Origin: Alphaproteobacteria bacterium UBA3650
Lineage (GTDB): Bacteria > Pseudomonadota > Alphaproteobacteria > CAAHEQ01 > UBA3637
Reading direction: 5' to 3'
Length of the DNA stretch: 64,000 nt
Assembly (NCBI GenBank): GCA_002373815.1
Contig: DFKH01000083.1
Coordinates: 1 to 64,000 of the forward strand
Below, in pieces: positions 7,591-15,549 of this stretch. Each line of letters opens with the position of its first letter. The stretch's first letter is position 1. The notes beneath the pieces were generated by a model. That model was not told where the DNA came from. It was given only the letters and a program-made list of their open reading frames with translations, and did no database searches. The position numbers and the translations under genes were made by a program.

Positions 7591-8646
7591 ATGATTGAAA
7601 CATTGAAGAGTAAAAAAACAGGCTTACCAAGATATCGAGCAAGAATTAGGGTAAAAAATGTCATAGATCAGTCTAAGACATTTAAGTACTATGATGATGC
7701 AAGTGCTTGGTACCACAAAATGATGGCTGACATTGAAAATTTTTCTAAATGTAATGGTTATGGTGCTAGTCGTGCCACTTTAGCAGAATGTGTGGATAAG
7801 TATTTAGCAGAAAACTATATCAAACCATCTGAGGCTTATGTTCTAAAATGGTGGAAACAACGTTTGGGCAACAAAAGATTGAGTGCTATTACACCAAATG
7901 ATTTGTTGACTCATCGCTTAGAGTTATTGCAAACTGAGTACAAAATTGGACATGTATTTAAAATGAGGCAACCAGCCACAATCAACAAATACATTATTAT
8001 TTTAAGTGGACTGATGACAACTGCCTGCAAAGAGTGGCAGATTATTTCAAGCAATCCTTGTCAACAAATCAAAAAATTAAAGGAACCAAAAGGCAGAACA
8101 CGCTATTTAAGTCATGATGAAATTCAAATTTTATTAAAGGCATGTGCTGAATCTAAAATGACTTATTTGTACCCAATTGTTGTTTTGGCCTTGAGTACAG
8201 GAGCAAGACGCTCTGAAATTGTTAATTTAAAATGGCGGAACGTGTTATTGGATGAACATAGGCTTGTCTTTGAACAAACAAAAAATGGGGACACGCGCAG
8301 TGTGCCTTTATGCGATAAAGCATTGGAAATTTTAACTCAACTTAAAAATGAACATCCACATACACAAGATTTTGAGCTGGTATTTCAAGGAAAAATAAAG
8401 GGACAACCAGTAGATTTTAAAAAGGCATGGCATACCGCGTTATCTGCTGCAGGCATTCAAAATTTTAGATTTCACGATTTAAGACATACAGCAGCAACAC
8501 ATTTGTTACGCACTGGAATTGGCTTGATTCCACTTTCAGAAATTTTAGGTCATCACACCATGGATATGGTAAAACGCTATGCGCATGTGATGACTGATTA
8601 CAAAGAAACCTATGTTGCGCAAATGAATCAAAGTATTTTTCAATAA
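7591..8646 (+). CDS. tyrosine recombinase / integrase
   Basis: The 351-residue protein has the full catalytic set of phage integrases: R206 in GARRSEI, K231 in QTKNGDT, H295 and R298 in HDLRHT, H321 in LGHHTMDM and the nucleophile Y330 in KRYAHVM. Residues 1-55 resemble an arm-binding domain, and 60-165 a SAM-like core-binding domain with many aromatic and basic residues. It lies inside the tRNA-bounded element, 1.8 kb from the right end, and should catalyse exchange at the ATTCGTAA core. Ten bases separate it from the HUH-like gene, so the two are probably co-transcribed. Start ATG is preceded by AAAGGA. Confidence 0.93.
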   Translation: MIETLKSKKTGLPRYRARIRVKNVIDQSKTFKYYDDASAWYHKMMADIENFSKCNGYGASRATLAECVDKYLAENYIKPSEAYVLKWWKQRLGNKRLSAITPNDLLTHRLELLQTEYKIGHVFKMRQPATINKYIIILSGLMTTACKEWQIISSNPCQQIKKLKEPKGRTRYLSHDEIQILLKACAESKMTYLYPIVVLALSTGARRSEIVNLKWRNVLLDEHRLVFEQTKNGDTRSVPLCDKALEILTQLKNEHPHTQDFELVFQGKIKGQPVDFKKAWHTALSAAGIQNFRFHDLRHTAATHLLRTGIGLIPLSEILGHHTMDMVKRYAHVMTDYKETYVAQMNQSIFQ

Positions 8647-8655
8647 GGAGGCAAC

Positions 8656-9114
8656 ATGAAAGAATATGACAAGAAAGTACGCGCAGAAATGCAAAAGTGG
8701 ATGTCTGTGCAAGAAGCAAATTACAACATAGGGATTACCGTTGTCTTTAATAAGGATAATATTACAGAACAAGAGGCTTGGAGATACCTCAAAAATGCTT
8801 TTGGATATTATTATCGCAAGACACTTGGAAAAAAATGGTACTTAAAAAAGGACAAACAGTATGCGTTCATTGGTTGCAAAGAAATGGGCAAATATGGCGT
8901 CAATTTGCATTATCATCTTATGTTGGCTTTGGTACCTTATTCTTTTTGTGCCTTTATAAAAATGAATCGGCTCTTAAATAAGGGGTTGCGTAAATATATT
9001 TTGTCTGGCCATGTATTTTGTTGGCCTTTAATGGAAAAAGGATGGGGAGCTTACTTATCAAAAGAGGTTAAGCCGAACACAATCAGCCTTTTTGCACAAA
9101 AAGATTTGTTTTAA
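8656..9114 (+). CDS. small HUH-type Rep-like protein
   Basis: The 152-residue protein contains VNLHYHLMLAL (H85-Y86-H87), a histidine-hydrophobic-histidine metal site in a beta strand, followed by WGAYLSKEV with Y133 and K136 near the C-terminus. HUH followed by a tyrosine with a nearby lysine is the signature of rolling-circle replication initiators of filamentous phages, plasmids and some integrative elements. It is shorter than most and has no helicase domain. Its start has AGGAGG a few bases upstream, and it follows the integrase by ten bases. It may nick one strand for replication or mobilisation. A missing N-terminal motif makes this a motif-level call. Confidence 0.55.
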   Translation: MKEYDKKVRAEMQKWMSVQEANYNIGITVVFNKDNITEQEAWRYLKNAFGYYYRKTLGKKWYLKKDKQYAFIGCKEMGKYGVNLHYHLMLALVPYSFCAFIKMNRLLNKGLRKYILSGHVFCWPLMEKGWGAYLSKEVKPNTISLFAQKDLF

Positions 9115-9138
9115 ATCAATAAGTTATTATTTTATACT

Positions 9139-9183
9139 CCTATTTCTTATAAAAGACACTTTTGTTTTGGAAAATGCTACAAT
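9139..9183 (+). promoter_or_regulatory. element promoter, copy 3
   Basis: CCTATTTCTT, ATAAAAGACAC (9149-9159), 15 bases, then TGCTACAAT (9175-9183). GCGATTCGT follows, as in copy 1, and ATTCGTAA, the same eight bases as the att core, occurs at 9187-9194. It drives the DnaB-like gene at 9211, which has AAAGGAG as its ribosome-binding site. Confidence 0.65.
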
Positions 9184-9210
9184 GCGATTCGTAAAAGAAA
9201 GGAGCAAATT

Positions 9211-10062
9211 ATGGAATTATTAAAAGATATGTGTCAACGCATGCAAAATGAATTGAAAGGCGCAAAAGTAACAGATTTAAAAAATCAGCAAGAAACAATC
9301 GCAACAGGTTATCCTAATTTGGATGAGGTTCTAGGTGGTGGCTTACCAGTTGGGAAATTGATTGTTCTTTCTCACCACAGAAAAGAACGAATTTACCAAT
9401 CATACTTTTTTAAGCAGATTATTTGTTTAATTTTAAATCGTTTTCACAAAGAAAACTCAGGCAACAAAAAGCAAAACAACCTTGCCTATTTTAGTTATTT
9501 ACACCCTGAATTTTTTGCACTTGAGTTACTTAAAATTAAAGGAAAGGATAATTGGTTCACTGGATTGACAGAGGCAACCAACCAATCACAGATAAACTAT
9601 CCAATTTATCTGCATCAACTTGATAAGACAGAGAATCTACCTGACATTATGGAGCAAACTGTTCACAAATTAGGTTGTTCCATTGTTTGTTTAGATATGG
9701 CTGATATTTGGGTAACACACAATGGCAAAAGTATTCTGGACACTTTAATTCAACTACAAGAACTTGCAAGACAACTCAATATTTGTATTTTTGTGTCATT
9801 ATATAAAGAAGAACACGACTTAAACCACGAGCAAGATATCGCAGATATTGTGTTATCATTAGATGATTTTTGTGCTCTGCATAGCGACTTAGATGATTAT
9901 CCAGTCTTTTCCGTGACAGTTTATAACAATATTCGACATAAATGGTATGATCAAAGGTTATGGGCTGAAAACTGCTATTTTCAAATAAATGACAAATATA
10001 TTCTACCTTGCCCCCAGCAGTATTATGATAAATTGTTGGAAAAATATATTGATGATGAGTAA
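9211..10062 (+). CDS. DnaB/RadA-like RecA-fold protein lacking the P-loop
   Basis: The N-terminal part follows the DnaB/RadA pattern: TIATGYPNLDEVLGGGLPVGKLIVL at residues 29-53, but where GKT/S should follow the sequence is SHHRKER, so the Walker A lysine and hydroxyl residue are absent. A Walker B-like IVCLDMADIW lies at about 157-166, and a later beta-strand segment (ICIFVSLYKEEH) matches the RecA core. The protein probably keeps the fold without ATP hydrolysis and may act as a helicase-loader, decoy or structural partner for replication. It has its own copy of the element promoter and ends 17 bases before the intact tRNA-Thr on the opposite strand. Confidence 0.55.
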   Translation: MELLKDMCQRMQNELKGAKVTDLKNQQETIATGYPNLDEVLGGGLPVGKLIVLSHHRKERIYQSYFFKQIICLILNRFHKENSGNKKQNNLAYFSYLHPEFFALELLKIKGKDNWFTGLTEATNQSQINYPIYLHQLDKTENLPDIMEQTVHKLGCSIVCLDMADIWVTHNGKSILDTLIQLQELARQLNICIFVSLYKEEHDLNHEQDIADIVLSLDDFCALHSDLDDYPVFSVTVYNNIRHKWYDQRLWAENCYFQINDKYILPCPQQYYDKLLEKYIDDE

Positions 10063-10078
10063 GCGGAGCCAATAAAAA

Positions 10079-10154
<76 letters not shown>

Positions 10155-10163
10155 AACAGAGCT

Positions 10164-10248
10164 ATTATGCCATAAATACAAAGAAAAATCAAGGTGTTTT
10201 TAAGTTACCGTTTTTTACTGGATTCAACTGTCTTTTATAAAATTATAG
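10164..10248 (-). promoter_or_regulatory. promoter of the intact tRNA-Thr with upstream element box
   Basis: Minus strand: TTGATT (10187-10192), a 17-base spacer and CATAAT (10164-10169), 10 bases upstream of the tRNA. Further up, ATAAAAGACAG (10228-10238), preceded by CCTATAATTTT, differs from the element box by one base. Together with CACGCCTATAATTTT it matches the region of copy 1 almost base for base. No extended -10 stands 15 bases after this box, so it may be a regulator site rather than a second promoter. Confidence 0.55.
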
Positions 10249-10430
10249 GCGTGAAGGTAAAAATAAAGGACATTTTGAGGACCATTTTTATAAAGTTTTA
10301 TTAAAAGAATAAGCCTTTCAAATCAAACAATTAAGAACAAATTATGAGTACTTTTCAAAAGACTTGACTTTATCCATCAAATCCTATAAACTGGCTTCAT
10401 TGTTGAGGTGTCAAGAGATGTGAGCAACGC

Positions 10431-10438
10431 ATTCGTAA
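10431..10438 (+). repeat. attR core of the integrated element
   Basis: ATTCGTAA is the direct copy of the attL core at 1744-1751. To its right the sequence is tRNA-Thr; to its left it is element DNA (GATGTGAGCAACGC), which keeps GAGCAAC but not the anticodon-stem bases. The deduced attP core region is therefore GAGCAACGC-ATTCGTAA-GGAATGGC. Confidence 0.75.
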
Positions 10439-10476
10439 TCAGTAGGTCGTGTGTTCGAGTCACATTCTCGGCACCA
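10431..10476 (+). pseudogene. 3' half of the disrupted tRNA-Thr(CGT)
   Basis: From the anticodon loop to the encoded CCA (10474-10476) these 46 bases equal the 3' part of the intact tRNA-Thr. The bases to the left do not form a D-arm or acceptor partner, so the fragment cannot fold as a tRNA. It marks the host side of the right junction. Confidence 0.9.
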
Positions 10477-10491
10477 TTTTTTGGGGGTAGT

Positions 10492-11157
10492 ATGCATTCA
10501 TATGTTCTCAGTTTTTCTTCTGAACTGTATCCATTGACATTAGAAGAAGTGGCTGCTTTACCAGATGCAACAATTCCTTTTACTGCAAAGGAAGAAGAAG
10601 TTATTATTTTATTAGGCGGCAATACCCTTATCAAAGAAGATTGTTTATTAGCTGGACGTTCAAAAATTAAACAAGCTATTCAGAAAAAAAACAAAACAGT
10701 TTCTGTGCGTATTGCTTTTCCTGTTCCAGCGCATATCGGGGCATTATTTGCCTTAATCAAAAAAGTGCGTTATCGTTGGAAAACAAATGGGACATGTGTT
10801 TATCATCTTGACCCCCATTTTTTACGAGATCATGGTTTGGAACGTTTTAAACGGACGGCAGACAATGCATATCAATTTTCCAATCATCGTTGGAAAAAAA
10901 GCCCTGCCCAGCAACAGGAGCGATATCACAAATTGTTGGAAAATATGTCTCATGGCTATGACGATTCTTTTCCTATGCGTGTTATGCTATGTCGTACAAA
11001 CGGCTCAAAAGATTCTTTAGATGATGGTCATCATCGTTTAGGCATTTGCATTGACAACCATATTCCTCTTGTCGCGATTCGTTTTTGCTATGCCTCCTCA
11101 TGGCAAGCTGTACGTCAGATTTTTTCGTTTTCCAAACGCTATTATACAGATAAATAA
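10492..11157 (+). CDS. hypothetical protein with ParB-like DGHHR motif
   Basis: I start at the ATG at 10492, because the longer frame from 10408 is translated tRNA. The 221-residue product has no signal peptide or membrane segment. Its C-terminal third contains DSLDDGHHRLGICIDNHIP followed by a hydrophobic strand. That resembles the nucleotide-binding DGxHR motif of ParB/sulfiredoxin-like domains, though it sits late in the protein. The N-terminal half has no recognisable domain. It is the first host gene right of the element, convergent with lpxL. The original tRNA-Thr promoter may once have read through into it. Confidence 0.55.
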   Translation: MHSYVLSFSSELYPLTLEEVAALPDATIPFTAKEEEVIILLGGNTLIKEDCLLAGRSKIKQAIQKKNKTVSVRIAFPVPAHIGALFALIKKVRYRWKTNGTCVYHLDPHFLRDHGLERFKRTADNAYQFSNHRWKKSPAQQQERYHKLLENMSHGYDDSFPMRVMLCRTNGSKDSLDDGHHRLGICIDNHIPLVAIRFCYASSWQAVRQIFSFSKRYYTDK

Positions 11158-11165
11158 CATTCTTG

Positions 11166-12068
11166 TTATTCTGTGTAAAACGATTTATCAAAACGTCTAT
11201 GAATCCACAAATATTGCTCAGGATTCTTTTTAATCCATTCCCAATACAAATTATTCACATCTGTCATGATGGCCTTAATTGCCTCTTGATAAGGCAATTC
11301 TTTTGGGATTTCCAACCTTTTTTCAATAGAAAATGTATAAATATTATCGGGACCTCTGACCCCTTTTACCATTAAAATTGCCGCACCTTTTTTTATCGCC
11401 AAAGAGGCCATAGCTGTTGCCGTCATAGCGGGCTTTCCAAAGAAAGGTATTTCCATACCTTCACGTAATTTCTGATCACACAAAATTGCAATAAAATCAC
11501 CTTTATTCAATGTTTCCAACATCAATCGCGCCCCGACTACACCTTTAGGAATTTTAACACCAGGTCTCCGTTCAAATAAAATTTTATTCAGCCACGGATT
11601 ATTCGCCTTACGATAAACAGGATTTAAATGGAAATCAGGCCCTACTAATTTCGCTACATCAAATTCCCAGCCCCCAAAATGCGCTGTACAAATAAATCCT
11701 CCTTTACCTTCTTGTTGAGCCTTTCGTGCCAATCCCATATTTACTTTACGAGATTGTTTTAAAACTTCAGATCCATGTGCAGATTCTGCAAACAACATAC
11801 CAAAGTGGCGCCACATTTTTTTGACAATTTCGCGATGTTCTGCTTCTGTTTTATCGGGCAGGCCCACAGACATATTTTTCATTGCGATTTTGTTGCGATT
11901 CCATGCAAAATAATAAATGATACGCCCGATTCCAGATCCCATTGCGCGAGCCATCGGTAACGGCAACAACCACATAATGCCACAAATAATACCGACCACC
12001 AATCCAACAAATGGGTCCTCAATGTAACGTTTAAACGGTGGACGTTTCGCCTGATGAATCTGAACCAT
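11166..12068 (-). CDS. lpxL: lipid A biosynthesis acyltransferase (LpxL/HtrB family)
   Basis: This membrane-bound acyltransferase adds a secondary acyl chain to Kdo2-lipid A. The 300-residue protein has an N-terminal hydrophobic anchor at about 20-40 and the family's catalytic H-x4-E as TAHFGGWE (H130, E135). CDQKL and FFGKPAMT, typical of HtrB-like enzymes, follow. The start at 12068 has AAGGGG upstream and lies 38 bases inside the end of lpxK, so the genes are tightly coupled. LpxL and LpxM paralogues cannot be told apart from sequence alone. Confidence 0.88.
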   Translation of the reverse strand: MVQIHQAKRPPFKRYIEDPFVGLVVGIICGIMWLLPLPMARAMGSGIGRIIYYFAWNRNKIAMKNMSVGLPDKTEAEHREIVKKMWRHFGMLFAESAHGSEVLKQSRKVNMGLARKAQQEGKGGFICTAHFGGWEFDVAKLVGPDFHLNPVYRKANNPWLNKILFERRPGVKIPKGVVGARLMLETLNKGDFIAILCDQKLREGMEIPFFGKPAMTATAMASLAIKKGAAILMVKGVRGPDNIYTFSIEKRLEIPKELPYQEAIKAIMTDVNNLYWEWIKKNPEQYLWIHRRFDKSFYTE

Positions 12069-13035
12069 TTAACACCCCTTGCAACAAATGCCACACATCT
12101 TCTGGCTTATCAAAAATAAATTTGCCAGGCATCACAAATACATTTTGGCGCACATCCTTTGGTAATTTGACGCCATCTTTTTCTGTTGTCAACAATGGTA
12201 ATCCCTTTGCTTTTTTCTTAATATCCTCAATGTCAAAACGTGTATAATAGTAATGATCTGGAAAATCCTCCGTTCCGACGACAAAAATATCTTTATCCTG
12301 TAATGATTGATAAAATTTTTGAGGATTCCCTAGTCCTGCAAAAGCAAAAACATTTTTTCCCTTAAATAAAGAAACAACTGTTTCATCTAACTCAAAATGA
12401 CCAGTTAAAATGGGTAAATTCACGCCATTACGTTCCAAGTAAAATTGAACACCCCAAGTGTCTTTGCCAACCAAAATCACAGCATTTGCACGTTTCAATC
12501 CTTCTAAGGCAGGTTCACGCAAAGGTCCAGCGGGTAACACACACTCATTTCCAAAGCCTTTTTTACCATCCACGACCACAAATGAAAAATCTTTCTGTAA
12601 TGATGGATTTTGAAACCCATCATCCATAATTAAAGCTTTTGCTCCCCATTTTTCAGCCAATTTTGCACCCTTTGCCCTTTGATGATTGACGATAGTTGGG
12701 GCTGTTTCGCTGAGTAATAGGGCCTCATCTCCCACATCCAGAGCAGAATGGGTGCGTTTATCCACCAAAACATTTTGTTTATCAGCTTTATATCCATGGT
12801 TCAGATAGTAAAAACTTTTGCCTTTGGTATGCAATAATTCACCCAAAGCCAAGCAGACAGGTGTTTTGCCAACGCCCCCCACAAAAATATTTCCCACACA
12901 AATAACGGGAACTGATGCTTTATAACCTTTTTTTGCCACACGTCGGCGTGTTATCATCGCATAAATTGCACTGATAGGTTTTAACAGTGTCGTCCAAATA
13001 CTTTTTTCTTTATTCCAAAATTTGGGGCTATGCAT
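12031..13035 (-). CDS. lpxK: tetraacyldisaccharide 4'-kinase
   Basis: LpxK phosphorylates the 4' position of the lipid A disaccharide at the inner membrane. The 334-residue protein has an N-terminal amphipathic or membrane segment, then CVGNIFVGGVGKTP with the P-loop at residues 53-58. DDGFQNPSLQKDF, the family signature containing the catalytic acids, lies at about 137-149, and AGPLREP follows. It lies between waaA and lpxL, separated from waaA by one base and overlapping lpxL, so the three form one LPS operon on the minus strand. Confidence 0.93.
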   Translation of the reverse strand: MHSPKFWNKEKSIWTTLLKPISAIYAMITRRRVAKKGYKASVPVICVGNIFVGGVGKTPVCLALGELLHTKGKSFYYLNHGYKADKQNVLVDKRTHSALDVGDEALLLSETAPTIVNHQRAKGAKLAEKWGAKALIMDDGFQNPSLQKDFSFVVVDGKKGFGNECVLPAGPLREPALEGLKRANAVILVGKDTWGVQFYLERNGVNLPILTGHFELDETVVSLFKGKNVFAFAGLGNPQKFYQSLQDKDIFVVGTEDFPDHYYYTRFDIEDIKKKAKGLPLLTTEKDGVKLPKDVRQNVFVMPGKFIFDKPEDVWHLLQGVLNGSDSSGETSTV

Positions 13036-13036
13036 T

Positions 13037-14302
13037 TTAAATGATTCCCTTTTGTTTCAAACAATCACACAATCTTGGCAATACAGCCATCTCGGAACTG
13101 GCTGTTCTGTGTCCATTATCCGCTAATTCTTGGCGTTTTATTGGACTTGATAACAATTCGTGAACTGTCGCCGTCAGGGTCTGTTCATCGGGGACCTCTA
13201 ACAACGCTGATGTTTCTTTTGCAGACTGTACTATCTCTTTAAAATTAAAGGCATAAGGGCCGATAACAACCGCACGCGACAAATTCATTGGTTCTAACAT
13301 ATTTTGCCCACCAAAAGGAATCAACGATCCTCCCACAAATACGATTGGCGCTAAACGATATAGCAACCCCATTTCTCCGATTGTATCCGCTAAATAAATA
13401 TCTGTTTCATTTGTGATTGATTCTTTTCTAGAACGACGTGCCACTTTAAGACCTTTTTTTTCAAACATCTTTTCAATTACGTCTGCTCGATTGGGGTGTC
13501 GTGGCACACACACTGTTAAAATATGTTCAAAACTTTCTTTTAATTTTAAGTGAACATTTGCCATTTTTTCTTCTTCGTTGTCATGGGTAGAGGCTCCACA
13601 CCAGCAAGGTCTATCGCCTATTTGAGATAACAATTTTGACAATTCGTTTTCATCAAAAGGTGAAGGAGGAGCGGCATATTTAATGTTACCTACACAATCA
13701 ATTTGAGGACTTCCCAAAACTTGCAATCGACGTGCATTTTCAAGCGATTGCCCCAATGTTAAGGTAAAATTTTGCAGTAATGGTTTAATAAACCATTTGG
13801 CTTTTTGCCAACGTGCAAAAGATTTATCTGAAATACGTCCATTCAATAAAACCAAAGGAATTTTCGCTGCATGAATAGAGGCCAATAAATTAGGCCAAAA
13901 ATCAGATTCAAACCACAACACCGCGTCTGCATGAAAATGACGCACAAAATGGCGAGCGCCCCATGGGGAATCAATTGGTATAAATTGATGAAACGCCCGA
14001 TCGGGCAGGCGTTTTGCCATTAAATCAGCCGATGTAACTGTCCCGCTTGTTACCATAATATGCAAAGCTGGATCTAGCTCAAGCAATTTATTGATGAGAG
14101 GCATCATAGATAGGCATTCCCCCACGCTTGCCCCATGCATCCATATTAATTTGCCTTCGGGACGTTCTATTTTGGGATAGCCCAAGCGTTCGCAAAACCT
14201 TGTTTTACTTTCTTTTCCTTTGATTCTGCGTATCCAAAACCACACAGCCAAAAATGGTGTTATCAATACAAAACCCAAGCGATACAAAAATAAAGGTATC
14301 AT
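13037..14302 (-). CDS. waaA: Kdo transferase
   Basis: WaaA (KdtA) transfers Kdo sugars from CMP-Kdo to lipid A precursor. The 421-residue GT-B enzyme has an N-terminal membrane anchor (residues 3-23), FCERLGY at 36-42 and MHGASVGE at 55-62 with the expected catalytic E62. The C-terminal Rossmann half carries FVGGSLIPFGGQNMLEP. It is the first gene of waaA-lpxK-lpxL. CMP-Kdo for it would be made by KdsB (40210). Whether it adds one or two Kdo residues is not visible. Confidence 0.93.
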   Translation of the reverse strand: MIPLFLYRLGFVLITPFLAVWFWIRRIKGKESKTRFCERLGYPKIERPEGKLIWMHGASVGECLSMMPLINKLLELDPALHIMVTSGTVTSADLMAKRLPDRAFHQFIPIDSPWGARHFVRHFHADAVLWFESDFWPNLLASIHAAKIPLVLLNGRISDKSFARWQKAKWFIKPLLQNFTLTLGQSLENARRLQVLGSPQIDCVGNIKYAAPPSPFDENELSKLLSQIGDRPCWCGASTHDNEEEKMANVHLKLKESFEHILTVCVPRHPNRADVIEKMFEKKGLKVARRSRKESITNETDIYLADTIGEMGLLYRLAPIVFVGGSLIPFGGQNMLEPMNLSRAVVIGPYAFNFKEIVQSAKETSALLEVPDEQTLTATVHELLSSPIKRQELADNGHRTASSEMAVLPRLCDCLKQKGII

Positions 14303-14367
14303 TTTTTCTCTCTTTTGATTATAATATACGTACTTATTCTAGCAAATTAAAAACAAAAAGGCAACAC

Positions 14368-14889
14368 ATGATTGGATTTTATACACAAAACAAAAACACT
14401 TGTGATCAATTTATCGCAATATTATCGGATCTTTCTGTGATTGCATATCAACCAAACAATCAATATCAGGCGCTTATCTGGTTATCAGACAAGGCTCCTC
14501 CCAAGGACACGCCTGTTTTAAATATTCCATTTAATGAATTACCTTGGACTCGTACTCAATGGCGATTGTTTGTACAAAAGTATTTAATAGAAACGAGCCG
14601 TTATGAAAATTCCTCTTTTATTTTTGATTCTTCTCAACGCCTTTTGACCGATCTCATTTCCAACAAGTCGATGGCTTTAACTGAAAAAGAAACCGCTTTT
14701 CTGGCCTTTTTGGTTCAAGCCAAAAATCATACTGCCACAAGGGAGGAGATATTGGAACACGTTTGGCAATACAGCCCTGAGGCTGAAACACACACAGTTG
14801 AAAGTCATCTTTATGCCTTAAAACAAAAAATCGGTACCCATGCGGATAAGCTTATCAACGCACAAGAAGGTATATTTCGTTTAATTTAA
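14368..14889 (+). CDS. winged-helix (OmpR/PhoB-type) protein with degenerate receiver
   Basis: I start at the ATG at 14368; the frame from 14254 overlaps waaA antisense. The 173-residue protein ends with a clear OmpR-type winged helix at about 100-173: MALTEKETAFLAFL, TREEILEHVW, THTVESHLYALKQKIG and a final beta hairpin. The first 70 residues have receiver-like strand pattern but no phosphorylatable aspartate in the usual place and no conserved lysine, so control by phosphorylation is unlikely. It is divergent from waaA and convergent with the ankyrin gene. Target genes cannot be inferred. Confidence 0.7.
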   Translation: MIGFYTQNKNTCDQFIAILSDLSVIAYQPNNQYQALIWLSDKAPPKDTPVLNIPFNELPWTRTQWRLFVQKYLIETSRYENSSFIFDSSQRLLTDLISNKSMALTEKETAFLAFLVQAKNHTATREEILEHVWQYSPEAETHTVESHLYALKQKIGTHADKLINAQEGIFRLI

Positions 14890-15528
14890 TTACTCACTAA
14901 CTAAATTATCACCTGGACCTTGCGGCGCCATTGGAGAGGCAGGTTGTTGTCTGGCCTGTTGTGGTTGTGCCACCGGACGGCCTTGCTGTTGTATTCCCTC
15001 TTGATCGGGGTTTTGTGCTGCCACCATACCATACAACAACTTATGATTTAAATCATCTTCCAAAGCCGTTTTCCTGAGAACTGGATTCTTATTTAAATAC
15101 CACAGCAAATTGCGGCCAAAATCGTCTGTTGCTGATAAGTTAGCACCCGCAGCTTCTAATAACTCCATAATTTGTTTATTTGGGGCATAATATGCTGCAA
15201 ACAAAATCAAAGGAATTTGTTTTGGAGCACCTACAATCGGAAACGCATCCAACGGAACAACAGCATTTGCTCGATTTTGATCTTGGCGCAAAATAGCTTC
15301 TAGCACATCTGGATTTCCACGACGGATTGCCAATTGGGTTAAGGTTCCGCCACAACGCACTTGTTCGTCAAACACCACACCCCGTTGAATCAGTGCTTGA
15401 ATTTCCTCAGCCCCTCTTGCATTTACAATTAAATTTTGAAGCGGCGTTAAAGCACACTCCCCTGCCTTTTGAGCCAATGAAGGCGTAGCAATCAAAGCAC
15501 ACACAGACAATAATAATAATTTTTTCAT
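14890..15528 (-). CDS. exported ankyrin-repeat protein
   Basis: The start at 15528 follows AAAGGGGGAA and gives a standard signal peptide (MKKLLLLSVCALIATPSLA, cleaved before QKAGEC). The mature protein has two to three ankyrin-type repeats at about residues 25-130 (GGTLTQLAIRRGNPDVLEAIL, then ILFAAYYAPNKQIMELLEAAG and DDFGRNLLWYL). A glutamine- and proline-rich tail follows. It lies just downstream of lolA. The two mature cysteines could form a disulfide in the periplasm. Ankyrin repeats bind proteins; the partner is unknown. Confidence 0.7.
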   Translation of the reverse strand: MKKLLLLSVCALIATPSLAQKAGECALTPLQNLIVNARGAEEIQALIQRGVVFDEQVRCGGTLTQLAIRRGNPDVLEAILRQDQNRANAVVPLDAFPIVGAPKQIPLILFAAYYAPNKQIMELLEAAGANLSATDDFGRNLLWYLNKNPVLRKTALEDDLNHKLLYGMVAAQNPDQEGIQQQGRPVAQPQQARQQPASPMAPQGPGDNLVSE

Positions 15529-15549
15529 GGAATTCCCCCTTTTTATCAA

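Larger units (their letters stand above)
10155..10491. other. right end of the element and tRNA 3' half, no protein gene
   Basis: This stretch holds the tRNA-Thr promoter and box, an AT-rich segment (10255-10380) partly resembling the left end (AAAATAAGGACACTTTTG at 1808-1825 against AAAATAAAGGACATTTTG at 10259-10276), attR, and the tRNA 3' half. The end similarity could be integrase arm sites. ORFs over the tRNA sequence here are artefacts. Confidence 0.45.

Noticed and set aside
9187..9194. Third ATTCGTAA as an additional att site
   Set aside because: It lies just after a promoter -10, lacks the anticodon-stem or GAGCAAC flank, and eight bases can recur by chance.
10408..10491. Upstream extension of the gene at 10492
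   Set aside because: The extension is translated tRNA sequence; the ATG at 10492 avoids it.
10377..10634. Minus-strand ORF of 85 codons over the tRNA-Thr 3' half
   Set aside because: It is the familiar artefact of translating a tRNA antisense (ENVTRTHDLLITNALLT); no ribosome-binding site, and it conflicts with the plus-strand gene at 10492.
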